Shown here: positions 50,251 to 59,198 of the stretch, one piece after another | How positions within the stretch are numbered: position 1 is the first letter of the stretch | Layout: the number at the start of each line of letters is the position of its first letter | Notes under the pieces: model-generated | Told to the model about the DNA's origin: nothing | The model's database searches: none | Seen by the model: the letters and a program-made list of their open reading frames with translations, nothing else | Origin: Marivita sp030148515 | Lineage (GTDB): Bacteria; Pseudomonadota; Alphaproteobacteria; Rhodobacterales; Rhodobacteraceae | Reading direction: 5' to 3' | DNA: 64,000 nt | NCBI RefSeq assembly: GCF_048006345.1 | Contig: NZ_CP180351.1 | Location: 1,612,001-1,676,000 of the forward strand | Position numbers and translations under genes: made by a program

Positions 50251-51888
50251 ATGTCCGCCAAAGATGTCAGATTCAGTACTGATGCCCGCGACCGTATGCT
50301 GAAAGGCATCAACACGCTGGCCAACGCCGTGAAGATCACCCTCGGGCCAAAGGGCCGAAACGTCGTACTCGATAAATCATGGGGTGCGCCACGCATAACA
50401 AAGGACGGCGTGTCAGTAGCCAAGGAAATTGAGCTGTCAGACCCCTTCGAAAATATGGGCGCGCAAATGGTCAAAGAGGTGGCGCAGCGCACCAATGACG
50501 AGGCGGGCGACGGCACGACGACCGCAACCGTGCTCGCCTATGCGATTGTCCGTGAAGGCATGAAGTCGGTCGCCGCTGGTATGAATCCGATGGATCTCAA
50601 GCGCGGGATCGACAAGGCCGTCGCCGCTGTTGTGACCGAAATCAAGGCCATGTCCCGCCCCGTCGGCGACAGCGACGAGATCGCGAAGGTCGGCGCAATT
50701 TCGGCAAACGGAGAGGTTGCAATCGGCCAACAGATCGCCGATGCGATGGCTAGGGTCGGCAATGAAGGCGTGATCACCGTCGAGGAAAACAAGGGACTGG
50801 TGACCGAGACCGAAGTGGTCGAGGGCATGCAGTTCGACCGTGGCTATCTGAGCCCCTATTTCATCACAAACGCTCAGAAGATGATCGTTGAACTGGATGA
50901 CTGCGTCATTCTTCTTCACGAAAAGAAGTTGACCTCGCTCGCCTCAATGGTGCCGTTGCTCGAAGCCGTGATCGACGCCGGCAAGCAACTGCTGATCGTG
51001 GCCGAGGACATCGAGGGCGAGGCGCTGGCGACGCTGGTCGTCAACAAGCTTCGCGGCGGGTTGAAGGTCGCGGCCGTCAAGGCACCTGGCTTCGGGGATC
51101 GCCGGAAAGCGATGATGGAAGATATTGCCGTGTTAACGGGCGGTCAGGTGATTTCCGTGGAAATGGGCACCAAGCTGGAGAACGTTACGCTCGACATGCT
51201 TGGAACGGCGAAGAAGGTCGCGATTACCAAGGATGACACGACCATCATTGACGGTGCTGGCGACAAGGACACGATCGCGGCGCGCGTCGCGCAGATCCGG
51301 GCGCAGATCGAGGACACAAACTCGGACTACGACAAGGAGAAGCTGCAGGAACGGCTGGCCAAGCTTGCCGGCGGCATTGCCGTGATCCGGGTCGGAGGCG
51401 CAACCGAGGTTGAGGTGAAGGAGCGCAAGGACCGCGTCGACGATGCGCTCAATGCCACCCGTGCCGCAGTTCAGGAAGGCGTCGTGCCCGGTGGCGGCGT
51501 GGCCCTCGTTCATGCCGGAAAGGTTCTTGCGACCCTGAAGGGTGAGAACAACGATCAGGATGCCGGGATCAAGATCGTCCGCCGCGCAATCCAGGCGCCG
51601 CTGCGCCAAATTGCCGGAAATGCCGGGATCGACGGATCGGTCGTTGTCGGTAAGGTGATTGAGAACGACAGCCCGAGCTTCGGTTTCGACGTACAGGCCG
51701 AAGAATACGGCGACATGCTGAAGGCCGGTGTCATCGATCCGACGAAAGTCGTTCGGATCGCTCTCGAAAACGCCGCGTCCATTGCCGGGCTATTGATCAC
51801 GACCGAAGCGATGGTCGCGCAAAAGCCCGAGAAGGCCAGCGCCGGCAGCGAAATGTCCGACATGGGTGCAATGGGCGGAATGATGTGA
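50251..51888 (+). CDS. groEL: Chaperonin GroEL
   Basis: 545 residues from ATG at 50251. ATP site GDGTTTATV at 86–94, the family signature segment TRAAVQEGVVPGGGVAL and the C-terminal GAMGGMM tail are present. It folds proteins in the double-ring cavity with GroES encoded 45 bases upstream. It lies inside the element, so the genome probably has another, housekeeping copy. Confidence 0.96.
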   Translation: MSAKDVRFSTDARDRMLKGINTLANAVKITLGPKGRNVVLDKSWGAPRITKDGVSVAKEIELSDPFENMGAQMVKEVAQRTNDEAGDGTTTATVLAYAIVREGMKSVAAGMNPMDLKRGIDKAVAAVVTEIKAMSRPVGDSDEIAKVGAISANGEVAIGQQIADAMARVGNEGVITVEENKGLVTETEVVEGMQFDRGYLSPYFITNAQKMIVELDDCVILLHEKKLTSLASMVPLLEAVIDAGKQLLIVAEDIEGEALATLVVNKLRGGLKVAAVKAPGFGDRRKAMMEDIAVLTGGQVISVEMGTKLENVTLDMLGTAKKVAITKDDTTIIDGAGDKDTIAARVAQIRAQIEDTNSDYDKEKLQERLAKLAGGIAVIRVGGATEVEVKERKDRVDDALNATRAAVQEGVVPGGGVALVHAGKVLATLKGENNDQDAGIKIVRRAIQAPLRQIAGNAGIDGSVVVGKVIENDSPSFGFDVQAEEYGDMLKAGVIDPTKVVRIALENAASIAGLLITTEAMVAQKPEKASAGSEMSDMGAMGGMM

Positions 51889-51995
51889 ACGGCGGCGTCC
51901 CGTGGGCAGAAGCCCCGGGACACCAATCCACGGTGTTGATGAAAACAAACACCGAGCACTGCTTCGGAAAAAACTCAGAACTAGGAGAAACCAAA

Positions 51996-52130
51996 ATGTC
52001 CAAAGGTGATAAGCAACGCGGCAACCGTGAGGCGAAGAAGCCCAAGAAGGTGAAGGAAAAGGTCGTTGCAACAGCCGACTTCACGAAGGGTAAAGCCTTG
52101 ACCAATCTTGGCGAGCACAAGAAGAAATAG
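51996..52130 (+). CDS. Small basic protein
   Basis: 44 residues from ATG at 51996 with AGGAGAAA upstream: MSKGDKQRGNREAKKPKKVK then EKVVATADFTKGKALTNLGE and a Lys-rich end. It resembles short nucleic-acid- or ribosome-associated proteins of proteobacteria, function unknown. A hairpin (arms GTCCCG/CGGGAC, ~51907–51931) lies between groEL and this gene. Last gene of element II. Confidence 0.65.
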   Translation: MSKGDKQRGNREAKKPKKVKEKVVATADFTKGKALTNLGEHKKK

Positions 52131-52287
52131 GCGCTGGTTGAAGCCCTATTCGATGCACTCGATAGACACGGCTCTCGATTTCCCCAAGCCACCACTTCTT
52201 TGCCTCGACCACTATCTCACCTCGGGCCGAGCTATGCAGAATGCTGCTTGGCAGCGGATACACCAATCCGTCGCAGCAAGCGCGACC

Positions 52288-52560
52288 TCGCACGAAATCA
52301 CGCGATCGAAACATGAACATGAGCTGCACACAACACCCTGCAAGTTATTGAAATGTTGTCCTAATCGCCCCCATCCATCATCGGCACAGAAAAGAGGCTC
52401 GCTGCCTGAGTGGCTGCGTTCTGTGGCATTCAGCGATCTCCTCGGGTGTACCTGCACTTGGAGCGGACCCGTTATGCCTACCATACGCACACACTTCAGA
52501 GTTCGCTACCCTACCCCGTACAGTGAAAGGCGTTCGGCGGTGTATGGGACGGTTTCGTCG
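52288..52560. repeat. dusA attachment-site arm C (outer displaced dusA 5' end)
   Basis: Read on the minus strand from ATG at 52429 it gives M-P-Q-N-A-A-T-Q-A-A-S-L-F-S-V-P-M-M-D-G-G-D-stop, a decayed start of DusA. The upstream side shares accctaccccgt and cggcggtgt with arm A. The left side shares CGATCGAAACATGAACATG and nearby words with arm B. It marks the outer end of element II. The gap 52131–52287 shows no gene I can support. Confidence 0.78.
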
Positions 52561-52563
52561 CCG

Positions 52564-53679
52564 TCATGGGCAAGGCACCGCTGTATTGTCCCTAGTGCAC
52601 CTCAGAAAAAAGCCGCCGACATCGCGTGCAAGGGCGACGGGTTGTTCCATCGCCGCGAAGTGACCACCCTTTTTCATCTCGGTCCAGTGACGGATATCCG
52701 TGAACATCCGCGAGGCGGCCTCGCGGCCCGGCCGGCGGATCTCGCGCGGGAAAACTGCGTGCCCCATCGGCACCGTCACCTGCGCGCCATCCGGCACAGG
52801 CCAGTCGCCATGCAGGCGTGCGAAATAGGGCCAGAAGGACGATCCGATCGCGCCGGTGAACCAGTAAAGCGCGATATTGGCCAGCATCCGGTCCCGCGAC
52901 ACGGCGGTGAAAGGATCGCCATCGTGATCCGTCCAGCGATGGAACTTCTCACCGATCCATGCAGCCAGCCCTGCCGGGCTGTCGCTCAGGGCATAGGCCA
53001 GCGTCTGCGGCTTGGTGCCCTGGATCATGGCATAGGCGGTTTCCTCTTGCTCGAAGGCGGATGGTTCGGGGCGCAGTGGCAGGTAATTCAGATGCAGGCC
53101 CTCAACCCTGCCCGGGTGACGCAGCGCCAGCGCAGCGCCCGTGAACGCACCCCAATCGCCGCCCTGCACGCCGAAGCGATCAAACCCAAGCGCGGTCATC
53201 AGATCGGCAAAGACATCCGCCATCTCTGCCGTCGAAAACCGGCGCTGTCCCGGCGTGAAGGACAGAGCGAACCCCGGCAGGGACGGGGCTATTACAGTAA
53301 AGGCATCCTCCGCCCTGCCGCCGAAACGCGCGGGATCGGTAAGCAGGGGCAGTATGTCGAGAAACTCGAACACCGATCCGGGCCAGCCATGCAGCAGCAA
53401 AAGCGGGCGCGGCGCAGGCCCCCTGCCCTCGGCCCGGATGACATGCAGGTCGATCCCGTGCAGTGGCACCATGAGCTGATCGAACGCGTTCAGCGCCGCC
53501 TCCTGTGCGCGCCAGTCGAACCCATCGCGCCAATAGCCGATCAGATCGGCCAGCCAGTCCGGATCGGTGCCGAAGGCCCAGTCTGGCCCCGGCGTCCGGT
53601 CCGGCAATCGGGTGCGGGTGAGCCTGTCATTCAGATCGTCGATCTGCTCTTGCGAAACGTGCAGCTTGAACGGGGTCAT
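52564..53679 (-). CDS. Epoxide hydrolase (EHN-type alpha/beta hydrolase)
   Basis: 371 residues. The N-terminal EHN domain (FKLHVSQEQIDDLNDRLTRT, RLPDRTPGPDWAFGTD) precedes an alpha/beta-hydrolase core with oxyanion HGWPGSVFEF, nucleophile Asp in GVQGGDWGAFTG, and the late His in MKKGGHFAAMEQP. It opens epoxides to diols, or acts on a related ester. It is the last gene of the minus-strand catabolic cluster and abuts arm C. Confidence 0.87.
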   Translation of the reverse strand: MTPFKLHVSQEQIDDLNDRLTRTRLPDRTPGPDWAFGTDPDWLADLIGYWRDGFDWRAQEAALNAFDQLMVPLHGIDLHVIRAEGRGPAPRPLLLLHGWPGSVFEFLDILPLLTDPARFGGRAEDAFTVIAPSLPGFALSFTPGQRRFSTAEMADVFADLMTALGFDRFGVQGGDWGAFTGAALALRHPGRVEGLHLNYLPLRPEPSAFEQEETAYAMIQGTKPQTLAYALSDSPAGLAAWIGEKFHRWTDHDGDPFTAVSRDRMLANIALYWFTGAIGSSFWPYFARLHGDWPVPDGAQVTVPMGHAVFPREIRRPGREAASRMFTDIRHWTEMKKGGHFAAMEQPVALARDVGGFFLRCTRDNTAVPCP

Positions 53680-53682
53680 GGC

Positions 53683-54879
53683 TCAGGCAGCCTCTAGGAT
53701 CAGAGCGATCCCCTGCCCGCCGCCGATGCACATGGTGGCGGCACCGGTCGTCGCCCGCGTGCGCTGCATTTCATAGACCAGCTTGGTGGTGATGATTGCC
53801 CCGCTCGCCCCGATCGGATGACCAAGCGCCACAGCACCCCCGTTCGGGTTCACCCGCGCCGGATCAAGCTCCAGTTCGGCGGTCACGGCACAGGCCTGCG
53901 CAGCGAAGGCTTCGTTGCTTTCGACCACCTCGAGCGCATCAGGCGCGAGCCCTGCCCGCTCCAGCGCGACGCGCATGGCGGGCACCGGCCCCAGCCCCAT
54001 GACCTCGGGCGCGACCCCGGCATGCCCATAGGAGACCACGCGCGCCAGCGGCGTTGCGCCATGACGCTTTGCGGCTTCGGCGGTCATCAGGATGACCGAG
54101 GCCGCGCCATCATTGATCCCCGACGCGTTGCCGGCCGTTACGGTTCCATCCTTTCTGAAAACCGGGCGCAGCCCGGCCATGCCTTCAACGGTCGCATCAA
54201 GGCGCACATGTTCGTCGGTGTCAAAGACCACCTCGCCCTTGCGCGTCTGCTGGACCACCGGCACGATCTGATCGCGGAAATGCCCCGCCGCGATGGCCGC
54301 CGCCGCGCGCCGGTGGCTTTCCGCTGCAAAGGCATCCTGCGCCTCACGGGTGATCCCGCAGCGTTCTGCCACGTTCTCGGCGGTGATCCCCATATGGCCG
54401 TGGCCAAATGGATCGTGCAAAGCTGCGGTCATCATGTCGATGGCCTGAACATCGCCCATTTTGGCTCCCCAGCGCGCGGCCGGCAGCATATACCCTGCGC
54501 GGCTCATGCTCTCGGCCCCACCGGCCAGAACGACCTCGGTGTCGCCCATCGCGATTGCCTGAACGCCCGAAACGATGGCTTGAAGACCAGAGCCGCATAG
54601 CCGGTTTACAGTCAGCGCAGGCGCTTCCTGCAGTACGCCCGCTTCCATCGCGATGACGCGGGCAAGGTACATGTCGCGCGGTTCGGTATGGATGACGTTG
54701 CCGTAGAAGGCCTGTCCAATTTCCGCAGCCTCAAGTCCTGCTCTGGCGATGGCTTCGCGCGCGGTCAGTGTACCAAGCGCGCAGGGGCTCAGATCCTTCA
54801 ACGCGCCGCCGAAATCACCGATGGCGGTGCGGACGGCGGAGACGATGACGATGTCCTTCATCGGGTGTTGCATATCCAT
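53683..54879 (-). CDS. Acetyl-CoA acetyltransferase (thiolase)
   Basis: 398 residues (or 392 from the ATG of MKDIVIVSAVRT). Nucleophile Cys in NRLCGSGLQAIVSG, GGAESMSRAGYM, NASGINDGAASVIL, catalytic His in NPNGGAVALGHPIGASGA and Cys in TMCIGGGQGIALILE. It cleaves or condenses 3-ketoacyl-CoA. Its start lies just after the terminator that follows the aldehyde dehydrogenase gene, so it may use its own promoter. It ends 3 bases before the epoxide hydrolase start. Confidence 0.94.
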   Translation of the reverse strand: MDMQHPMKDIVIVSAVRTAIGDFGGALKDLSPCALGTLTAREAIARAGLEAAEIGQAFYGNVIHTEPRDMYLARVIAMEAGVLQEAPALTVNRLCGSGLQAIVSGVQAIAMGDTEVVLAGGAESMSRAGYMLPAARWGAKMGDVQAIDMMTAALHDPFGHGHMGITAENVAERCGITREAQDAFAAESHRRAAAAIAAGHFRDQIVPVVQQTRKGEVVFDTDEHVRLDATVEGMAGLRPVFRKDGTVTAGNASGINDGAASVILMTAEAAKRHGATPLARVVSYGHAGVAPEVMGLGPVPAMRVALERAGLAPDALEVVESNEAFAAQACAVTAELELDPARVNPNGGAVALGHPIGASGAIITTKLVYEMQRTRATTGAATMCIGGGQGIALILEAA

Positions 54880-54894
54880 GATTTCTTTCTAGAA

Positions 54895-54925
54895 AATGGG
54901 CGGACCAATCTTTGGTCCGCCCCAC
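54895..54925 (-). terminator. Terminator after the aldehyde dehydrogenase gene
   Basis: Arms GGGCGGACCAA (54898–54908) and TTGGTCCGCCC (54912–54922) with a 3-base loop. On the minus strand ATTTTC follows. It separates the aldehyde dehydrogenase from the downstream thiolase. Confidence 0.75.
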
Positions 54926-54934
54926 TTTGGCGTT

Positions 54935-56368
54935 TCAGTTCTGCATGTAGACCATGTGGGTCTCGGTGTATTCCAGCAAACCGTGCTTGCCGTCCGCACC
55001 TCCGATGCCAGACTTGCCGCGCCCGGCATGGAAACCCTGCATCGCTTCAAAATTCTCACGGTTGATGTAAGTCTCTCCGAAGCGAAGCTCATTTGCTGCG
55101 CGCATCGCGGCACCCACATTGCTCGTGTAGATTGACGAGGTTAGACCATAGGTCGTATCGTTGGAACGCTCGATCGCCTCGTCTAGACCGCTGACCTCAA
55201 CGATAGGCAGAACGGGGCCGAAGGTCTCCTTCTGGATGATTTCCATGTCCTGCCGACAGTTGATCAGAACAGTAGGCTCGTAGTGGCTGCCTGCTCCCAA
55301 ATCGGCGGGTTTGCCGCCTAGCACCACCTCGGCGCCACTGCTGATGGCGGACTTTACCAGAGTGTCGATCTTGTCCAGACCTGCGCGGTTGATGATCGGC
55401 CCCATATCGAGATCTTCGGAAGCCAGCGGATCGCCATAGCGCACCGCCCTCATCGCAGTGACAAGTTTATCCGTGAATTCCGCAGCGACCGTCCGGTCGA
55501 CATAGATGCGCTCCGCCGCGTTGCAGACCTGCCCGGTGTTCAGCACTCGCGACTGGGTGATCGCCTTCGCAGCGAGGTCGAGATCCGCATCCGCGGTGAC
55601 GATGGCCGGAGCTTTGCCGCCCAGTTCCAAGTTCATCTTGCAGATGTTCTGTGCGGCGTCCGCCATGATCCGCGCGCCGGTGTCGACGCTGCCGGTGAAG
55701 CTGACCATGCGGACATCCGGGTTCGTGGTCAGCGCCTTGCCGGTCGTGGCACCGCGACCATAAACGATGTTGAAGATCCCTTCGGGCAGGTCCGTTTCCG
55801 TCACGAGTTGGGCGAAGAGAGCGGCATTATTCGGCGTTTCCTCGCTCGGCTTAATGACGATGGCGTTGCCGGTGATGAGCGCAGGCGCCATCTTGCGGGC
55901 AATCAGGAAGAACGGGAAGTTCCAGGGCAGAATGCCCGCGACGACTCCCACCGGCTGGCGGAACAGGAAGATGTTTTCGCCCGGACGGTCCGAGGGCAGG
56001 ATCTCGCCTTCGATCCGGCGCGCCCATTCGGCCATGTAATCAATGTAATCAGCTGTAAAGGCTGCCTCGACGCGCGCGAGCGGCAGGACTTTGCCTTGCT
56101 CTTCCGAGATCACGCGCGCGATTTCCTCGGCATTGGCACGGATTTTGGCCGAGATCTGGCGCAGATAGCCCGCACGCTGGATCGGCGGCAGTTTTTCCCA
56201 GGCGCGCTGAGCCGAGTTGGCAGTGGCGACGGCCTCTGCCACGCCTTCGGCGGTGGTGTCGGGGATTTCCGAAATCTTGTTGTCCCGTGCCGGGTTGAAC
56301 ACGTCGATCACCTCGCCCGGTGCGGGGGTGATGAAGCGGCCTCCGATGAAGTTCTGGTGCAGTGTCAT
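54935..56368 (-). CDS. Aldehyde dehydrogenase (AldA/lactaldehyde-type)
   Basis: 477 residues from ATG at 56368 (TTTTCCTCCC lies just upstream on the opposite strand, giving GGGAGG). NAD site PWNFPFFLIARKMAPALITG, FTGSVDTGARI, catalytic Glu in MNLELGGKAP, catalytic Cys in NTGQVCNAAERIYV and late ETFGPVLPIVE. It oxidises an aldehyde to the acid with NAD(P)+. It could remove an aldehyde released by the ThDP enzyme of the same cluster; that is inference. Confidence 0.93.
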   Translation of the reverse strand: MTLHQNFIGGRFITPAPGEVIDVFNPARDNKISEIPDTTAEGVAEAVATANSAQRAWEKLPPIQRAGYLRQISAKIRANAEEIARVISEEQGKVLPLARVEAAFTADYIDYMAEWARRIEGEILPSDRPGENIFLFRQPVGVVAGILPWNFPFFLIARKMAPALITGNAIVIKPSEETPNNAALFAQLVTETDLPEGIFNIVYGRGATTGKALTTNPDVRMVSFTGSVDTGARIMADAAQNICKMNLELGGKAPAIVTADADLDLAAKAITQSRVLNTGQVCNAAERIYVDRTVAAEFTDKLVTAMRAVRYGDPLASEDLDMGPIINRAGLDKIDTLVKSAISSGAEVVLGGKPADLGAGSHYEPTVLINCRQDMEIIQKETFGPVLPIVEVSGLDEAIERSNDTTYGLTSSIYTSNVGAAMRAANELRFGETYINRENFEAMQGFHAGRGKSGIGGADGKHGLLEYTETHMVYMQN

Positions 56369-56470
56369 GTTTTTCCTCCCAAGAGTGTCATCGCGCAACG
56401 GCGATGGTATGCAGGCAAGCGCCACCATGGCACTGCCAATTTCGAATTCCGAATTCAATTTTGAGTTTGG

Positions 56471-57496
56471 TCATGCCCGGCACACCACCGACTGCCGCAC
56501 GTCGATCACGTCGAGCGCGCGGAAAGCAAAGCGTTCTGCCAATGGTGCCAGCGTTGCCGCCTCGGCGCTGGCGGCGTTTCCGGCCCGCGCGCGGTCGGCA
56601 ATGCCGACGAAGATCACGGCAAAGCGGAACAGCGCGAAGGCAATGTGGAACGCGGTGAGCGGCGGCGTCGGGATGGCGTGGGCGTGATATTCCGCCTCGA
56701 ACTCGGCGCGGCTCGGGATGCCCGAAGTTTCCCAGCCGCTGCCCAGCAACCCGCCATACTCGTCCGGCGCGGTGTGCCAGGGCATAACGCAAAACCCCAG
56801 ATCGGCAAGCGGATGACCCAGCGTGGACAATTCCCAGTCCAGCACGCCGATCACGCGCGGCTCGGTCGGGTGGAACAGCATGTTGCCCAGCCGGAAATCG
56901 CCATGGGCGATGGACACTGCGCCGTCCTCTTCGGGCATGTTCGCAGTAAGCCAATCAAGCAGTCTGTCCAGCGCGGGAACCACCCCGCCGGGGCTTTCTC
57001 GATACTGCCGCCCCCAGCGGTTTATCTGACGCTCGAAGTAATATCCGGGTTTGCCGTAGTCGCCCAACCCCACCGCCTCGGGGCGCACAGCATGAAGCCG
57101 GGCCAATGTGCGGGCCATATCAAGGTAGATCTCGCGCCGCTCTTCGGGTGTGAGGCCGGGCAAGGTGCAATCGGTGAACACGCGCCCGTACAGCCGCTCC
57201 ATCAGGTAGAAAGGCGTTCCGAGGATGGTCTCGTCCTCTTCCAGCCAAAGCGCTTTTGGCACGGGCACATCCGTGCGCTCCAGCGCGCGCAGAACGCGAA
57301 ACTCGCGTTCGATGGCATGGGCGCCGGACAAGATCGGTCCTGCGGGCTTCTTGCGCAGCACCATGCGTGCGCCGCCCCAATCCACGAGCCATGTTGGGTT
57401 GGACTGGCCACCGCCGATACGTTCGATACGCAGATCGCCTCCCGGCAACTTTGCCGCCAGCCAGCATTCCAAAGCGACAAGGTCCAGATCGCTCAT
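56471..57496 (-). CDS. APH-type phosphotransferase (ACAD10/LvaA-like hydroxyacyl kinase)
   Basis: 341 residues with the aminoglycoside-phosphotransferase fold: Gln/Asn-rich GGQSNPTWLV, Lys in MVLRKKPAG, the Brenner motif ISIAHGDFRLGNMLFHP (SIAHGDFRLGN) and the metal motif VLDWELSTLGHPLADLG. Proteins like this, encoded next to acyl-CoA dehydrogenases, include LvaA and human ACAD10/11 domains, which phosphorylate hydroxyacyl-CoA. Overlap of 4 bases with the dehydrogenase gene supports the pairing. Confidence 0.85.
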   Translation of the reverse strand: MSDLDLVALECWLAAKLPGGDLRIERIGGGQSNPTWLVDWGGARMVLRKKPAGPILSGAHAIEREFRVLRALERTDVPVPKALWLEEDETILGTPFYLMERLYGRVFTDCTLPGLTPEERREIYLDMARTLARLHAVRPEAVGLGDYGKPGYYFERQINRWGRQYRESPGGVVPALDRLLDWLTANMPEEDGAVSIAHGDFRLGNMLFHPTEPRVIGVLDWELSTLGHPLADLGFCVMPWHTAPDEYGGLLGSGWETSGIPSRAEFEAEYHAHAIPTPPLTAFHIAFALFRFAVIFVGIADRARAGNAASAEAATLAPLAERFAFRALDVIDVRQSVVCRA

Positions 57497-58719
57497 TCCG
57501 CCGCCTCCGCATAGGCCGGCGCGGTGTCCCAGGTCCAGAAACCGCGCCCCTCGTCGCCGAGGAAGCGGTTCAGCACCATCTGGTGCACTTCATCCGCGCC
57601 ATCGACCAACCGTGCCTGACGGGCATAGCGGTAGATCCACTCCAGCACCGTGTCGCAGGAATAGCCGCGCGCGCCGTTGACCTGAATCGCCACATCGGCG
57701 GCCTTGTGCAGCAGGTTGGCCACATGAATCTTGGCCATCGAGACTTCCTTGCGGGCAAAGCTGCCCTGATCCAGCGCCCAGGCGGCCTTCATCACCAGCA
57801 AGCGGCCGATCTCGATGCCCATGGCCAGATCGCCCATCTTGATCTGGATGCTTTCGCGTTCCGACAGGCGCACGCCAAACCCGTGGCGGTTCTGAGCATA
57901 GTCCTGCGCGATCTCGGTGCAACGCTTGGCCAGCCCCAGCCAGCGCATGCAATGGGTCAACCGCGCCGGGCCAAGCCGCATCTGGGTCAGCTTCAGCCCC
58001 AGCCCCTCGCCCAAAAGCACGCGGTCGGCCGGCAGTTCCATGTCCTCGTAGACCAGTTCACAATGGCCGCCATGTTCCTCTGGTCCCATGATCGGGATGC
58101 GCCGGTCGATGCGCCAGCCGGGCTCGTCGCGGTGATGCAGAAAGGCGGTCAACCCACGGCGCGGATCGTCCGAGGTGCGCGCCATCAGGATGAAATGCGC
58201 CGCATCCTCGGCCCCGGTGATGAACCACTTGCGGCCTCGGATCACGTAGCGGTCGCCCTGCTTTTTCGCCGTGGTCAGCATCATGCCGGGGTCCGACCCG
58301 CCACCGGGATGCGGTTCGGTCATCGCAAAGGCAGAGCGCACATCGCCACGCACGATGGGCTGCAACCATTGCGCTTTCTGCGCATCCGTCGCGGCCTGTT
58401 CCAGCACCATCATGTTGCCGTCATCGGGTGCCGCGGAATTGAAAACCACCGGCCCAAAGATCGAGCGGTTCATTTCCTCGTAGCAGGTCGCCATCCCGAC
58501 CTTGCCCAGACCTTGACCGCCGGTTTCCGGGCGCAGTTGCAGGCACCACAGCCCATCGGCCTTTGCCTTTTCACGCAAGATTTCAAGCGGTTCCGACGCG
58601 ATATTGCCGTGGGCGTCCCAGTTGCCCCGGTCTTCCTCGACCGGCAGGATCTCGTCCTCGACAAACCGCGCGATGCGGGCGCGGAAATCCTCGACGCGGG
58701 GGGGCAGCATGAAATCCAT
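57493..58719 (-). CDS. Acyl-CoA dehydrogenase
   Basis: 408 residues, FAD-dependent. Signatures: RSAFAMTEPHPGGGSDPGMM, RYVIRGRKWFITGAEDAAHF, a mid-domain Arg in FGVRLSERESIQIKMG and a C-terminal VNGARGYSCDTVLEWIYRYA, then RQARLVDGADEVH, where the Glu is a candidate base or phosphate contact. It resembles ACAD11/LvaC-type enzymes. It acts with the overlapping kinase gene. Confidence 0.92.
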   Translation of the reverse strand: MDFMLPPRVEDFRARIARFVEDEILPVEEDRGNWDAHGNIASEPLEILREKAKADGLWCLQLRPETGGQGLGKVGMATCYEEMNRSIFGPVVFNSAAPDDGNMMVLEQAATDAQKAQWLQPIVRGDVRSAFAMTEPHPGGGSDPGMMLTTAKKQGDRYVIRGRKWFITGAEDAAHFILMARTSDDPRRGLTAFLHHRDEPGWRIDRRIPIMGPEEHGGHCELVYEDMELPADRVLLGEGLGLKLTQMRLGPARLTHCMRWLGLAKRCTEIAQDYAQNRHGFGVRLSERESIQIKMGDLAMGIEIGRLLVMKAAWALDQGSFARKEVSMAKIHVANLLHKAADVAIQVNGARGYSCDTVLEWIYRYARQARLVDGADEVHQMVLNRFLGDEGRGFWTWDTAPAYAEAAE

Positions 58720-58722
58720 GGC

Positions 58723-59187
58723 TTACGCCCCTTCAAGGGCAAGCGTTTCGCCTGCATCCGCGCCCTGCCAGTCTATCAGCGTGACGGTGACGCCAAGGCT
58801 GTTGCCCACGGCCTTGGAAAACGGGCAAATCCGGTGTGCACCTTCAGCGATCCTCAGCGCTGTGTCGCGGTCCAGATCGGGCAGCGACACCTTGACGTCG
58901 GCAATCAACGCGTAGCGATCCACCCCGTCCGAGCGAAGACCCGAATGCACCGTGACCGAAGGCGTGCCGATCTGCGTGTTTCCCTCACGCGCCACGCGCA
59001 GCATGGCAGAGGTGAAACAGGCGGCATAGCCCGCGGCAAAGAGCTGTTCAGGGTTCGTCGCGCCACCCGGCCCGCCCAGTTCCCTGGGCATGGCAAGCTT
59101 GACGTCGAGATTGCCGTCCTCGGACCGGACCGACCCGTTGCGAGCCTCGTGGGTGGCGGTGCAGGACGTGGCATAGATCGTTTTCAT
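58723..59187 (-). CDS. Organic hydroperoxide resistance protein (Ohr/OsmC)
   Basis: 154 residues with the two catalytic cysteines in place: C57 in AAGYAACFTSAML and C121 in GAHRICPFSKAV, plus the Arg-bearing GNLDVKLAMPRELGG. It reduces organic peroxides using lipoylated protein thiols. It lies 3 bases upstream of the acyl-CoA dehydrogenase start, inside the catabolic operon, perhaps protecting against peroxides made there. Confidence 0.92.
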   Translation of the reverse strand: MKTIYATSCTATHEARNGSVRSEDGNLDVKLAMPRELGGPGGATNPEQLFAAGYAACFTSAMLRVAREGNTQIGTPSVTVHSGLRSDGVDRYALIADVKVSLPDLDRDTALRIAEGAHRICPFSKAVGNSLGVTVTLIDWQGADAGETLALEGA

Positions 59188-59198
59188 GGCGGGGCCTT

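Noticed and set aside
52108..53697. Plus-strand frame of 529 codons
   Set aside because: It runs across arm C and antisense to the epoxide hydrolase, and has no protein features of its own.
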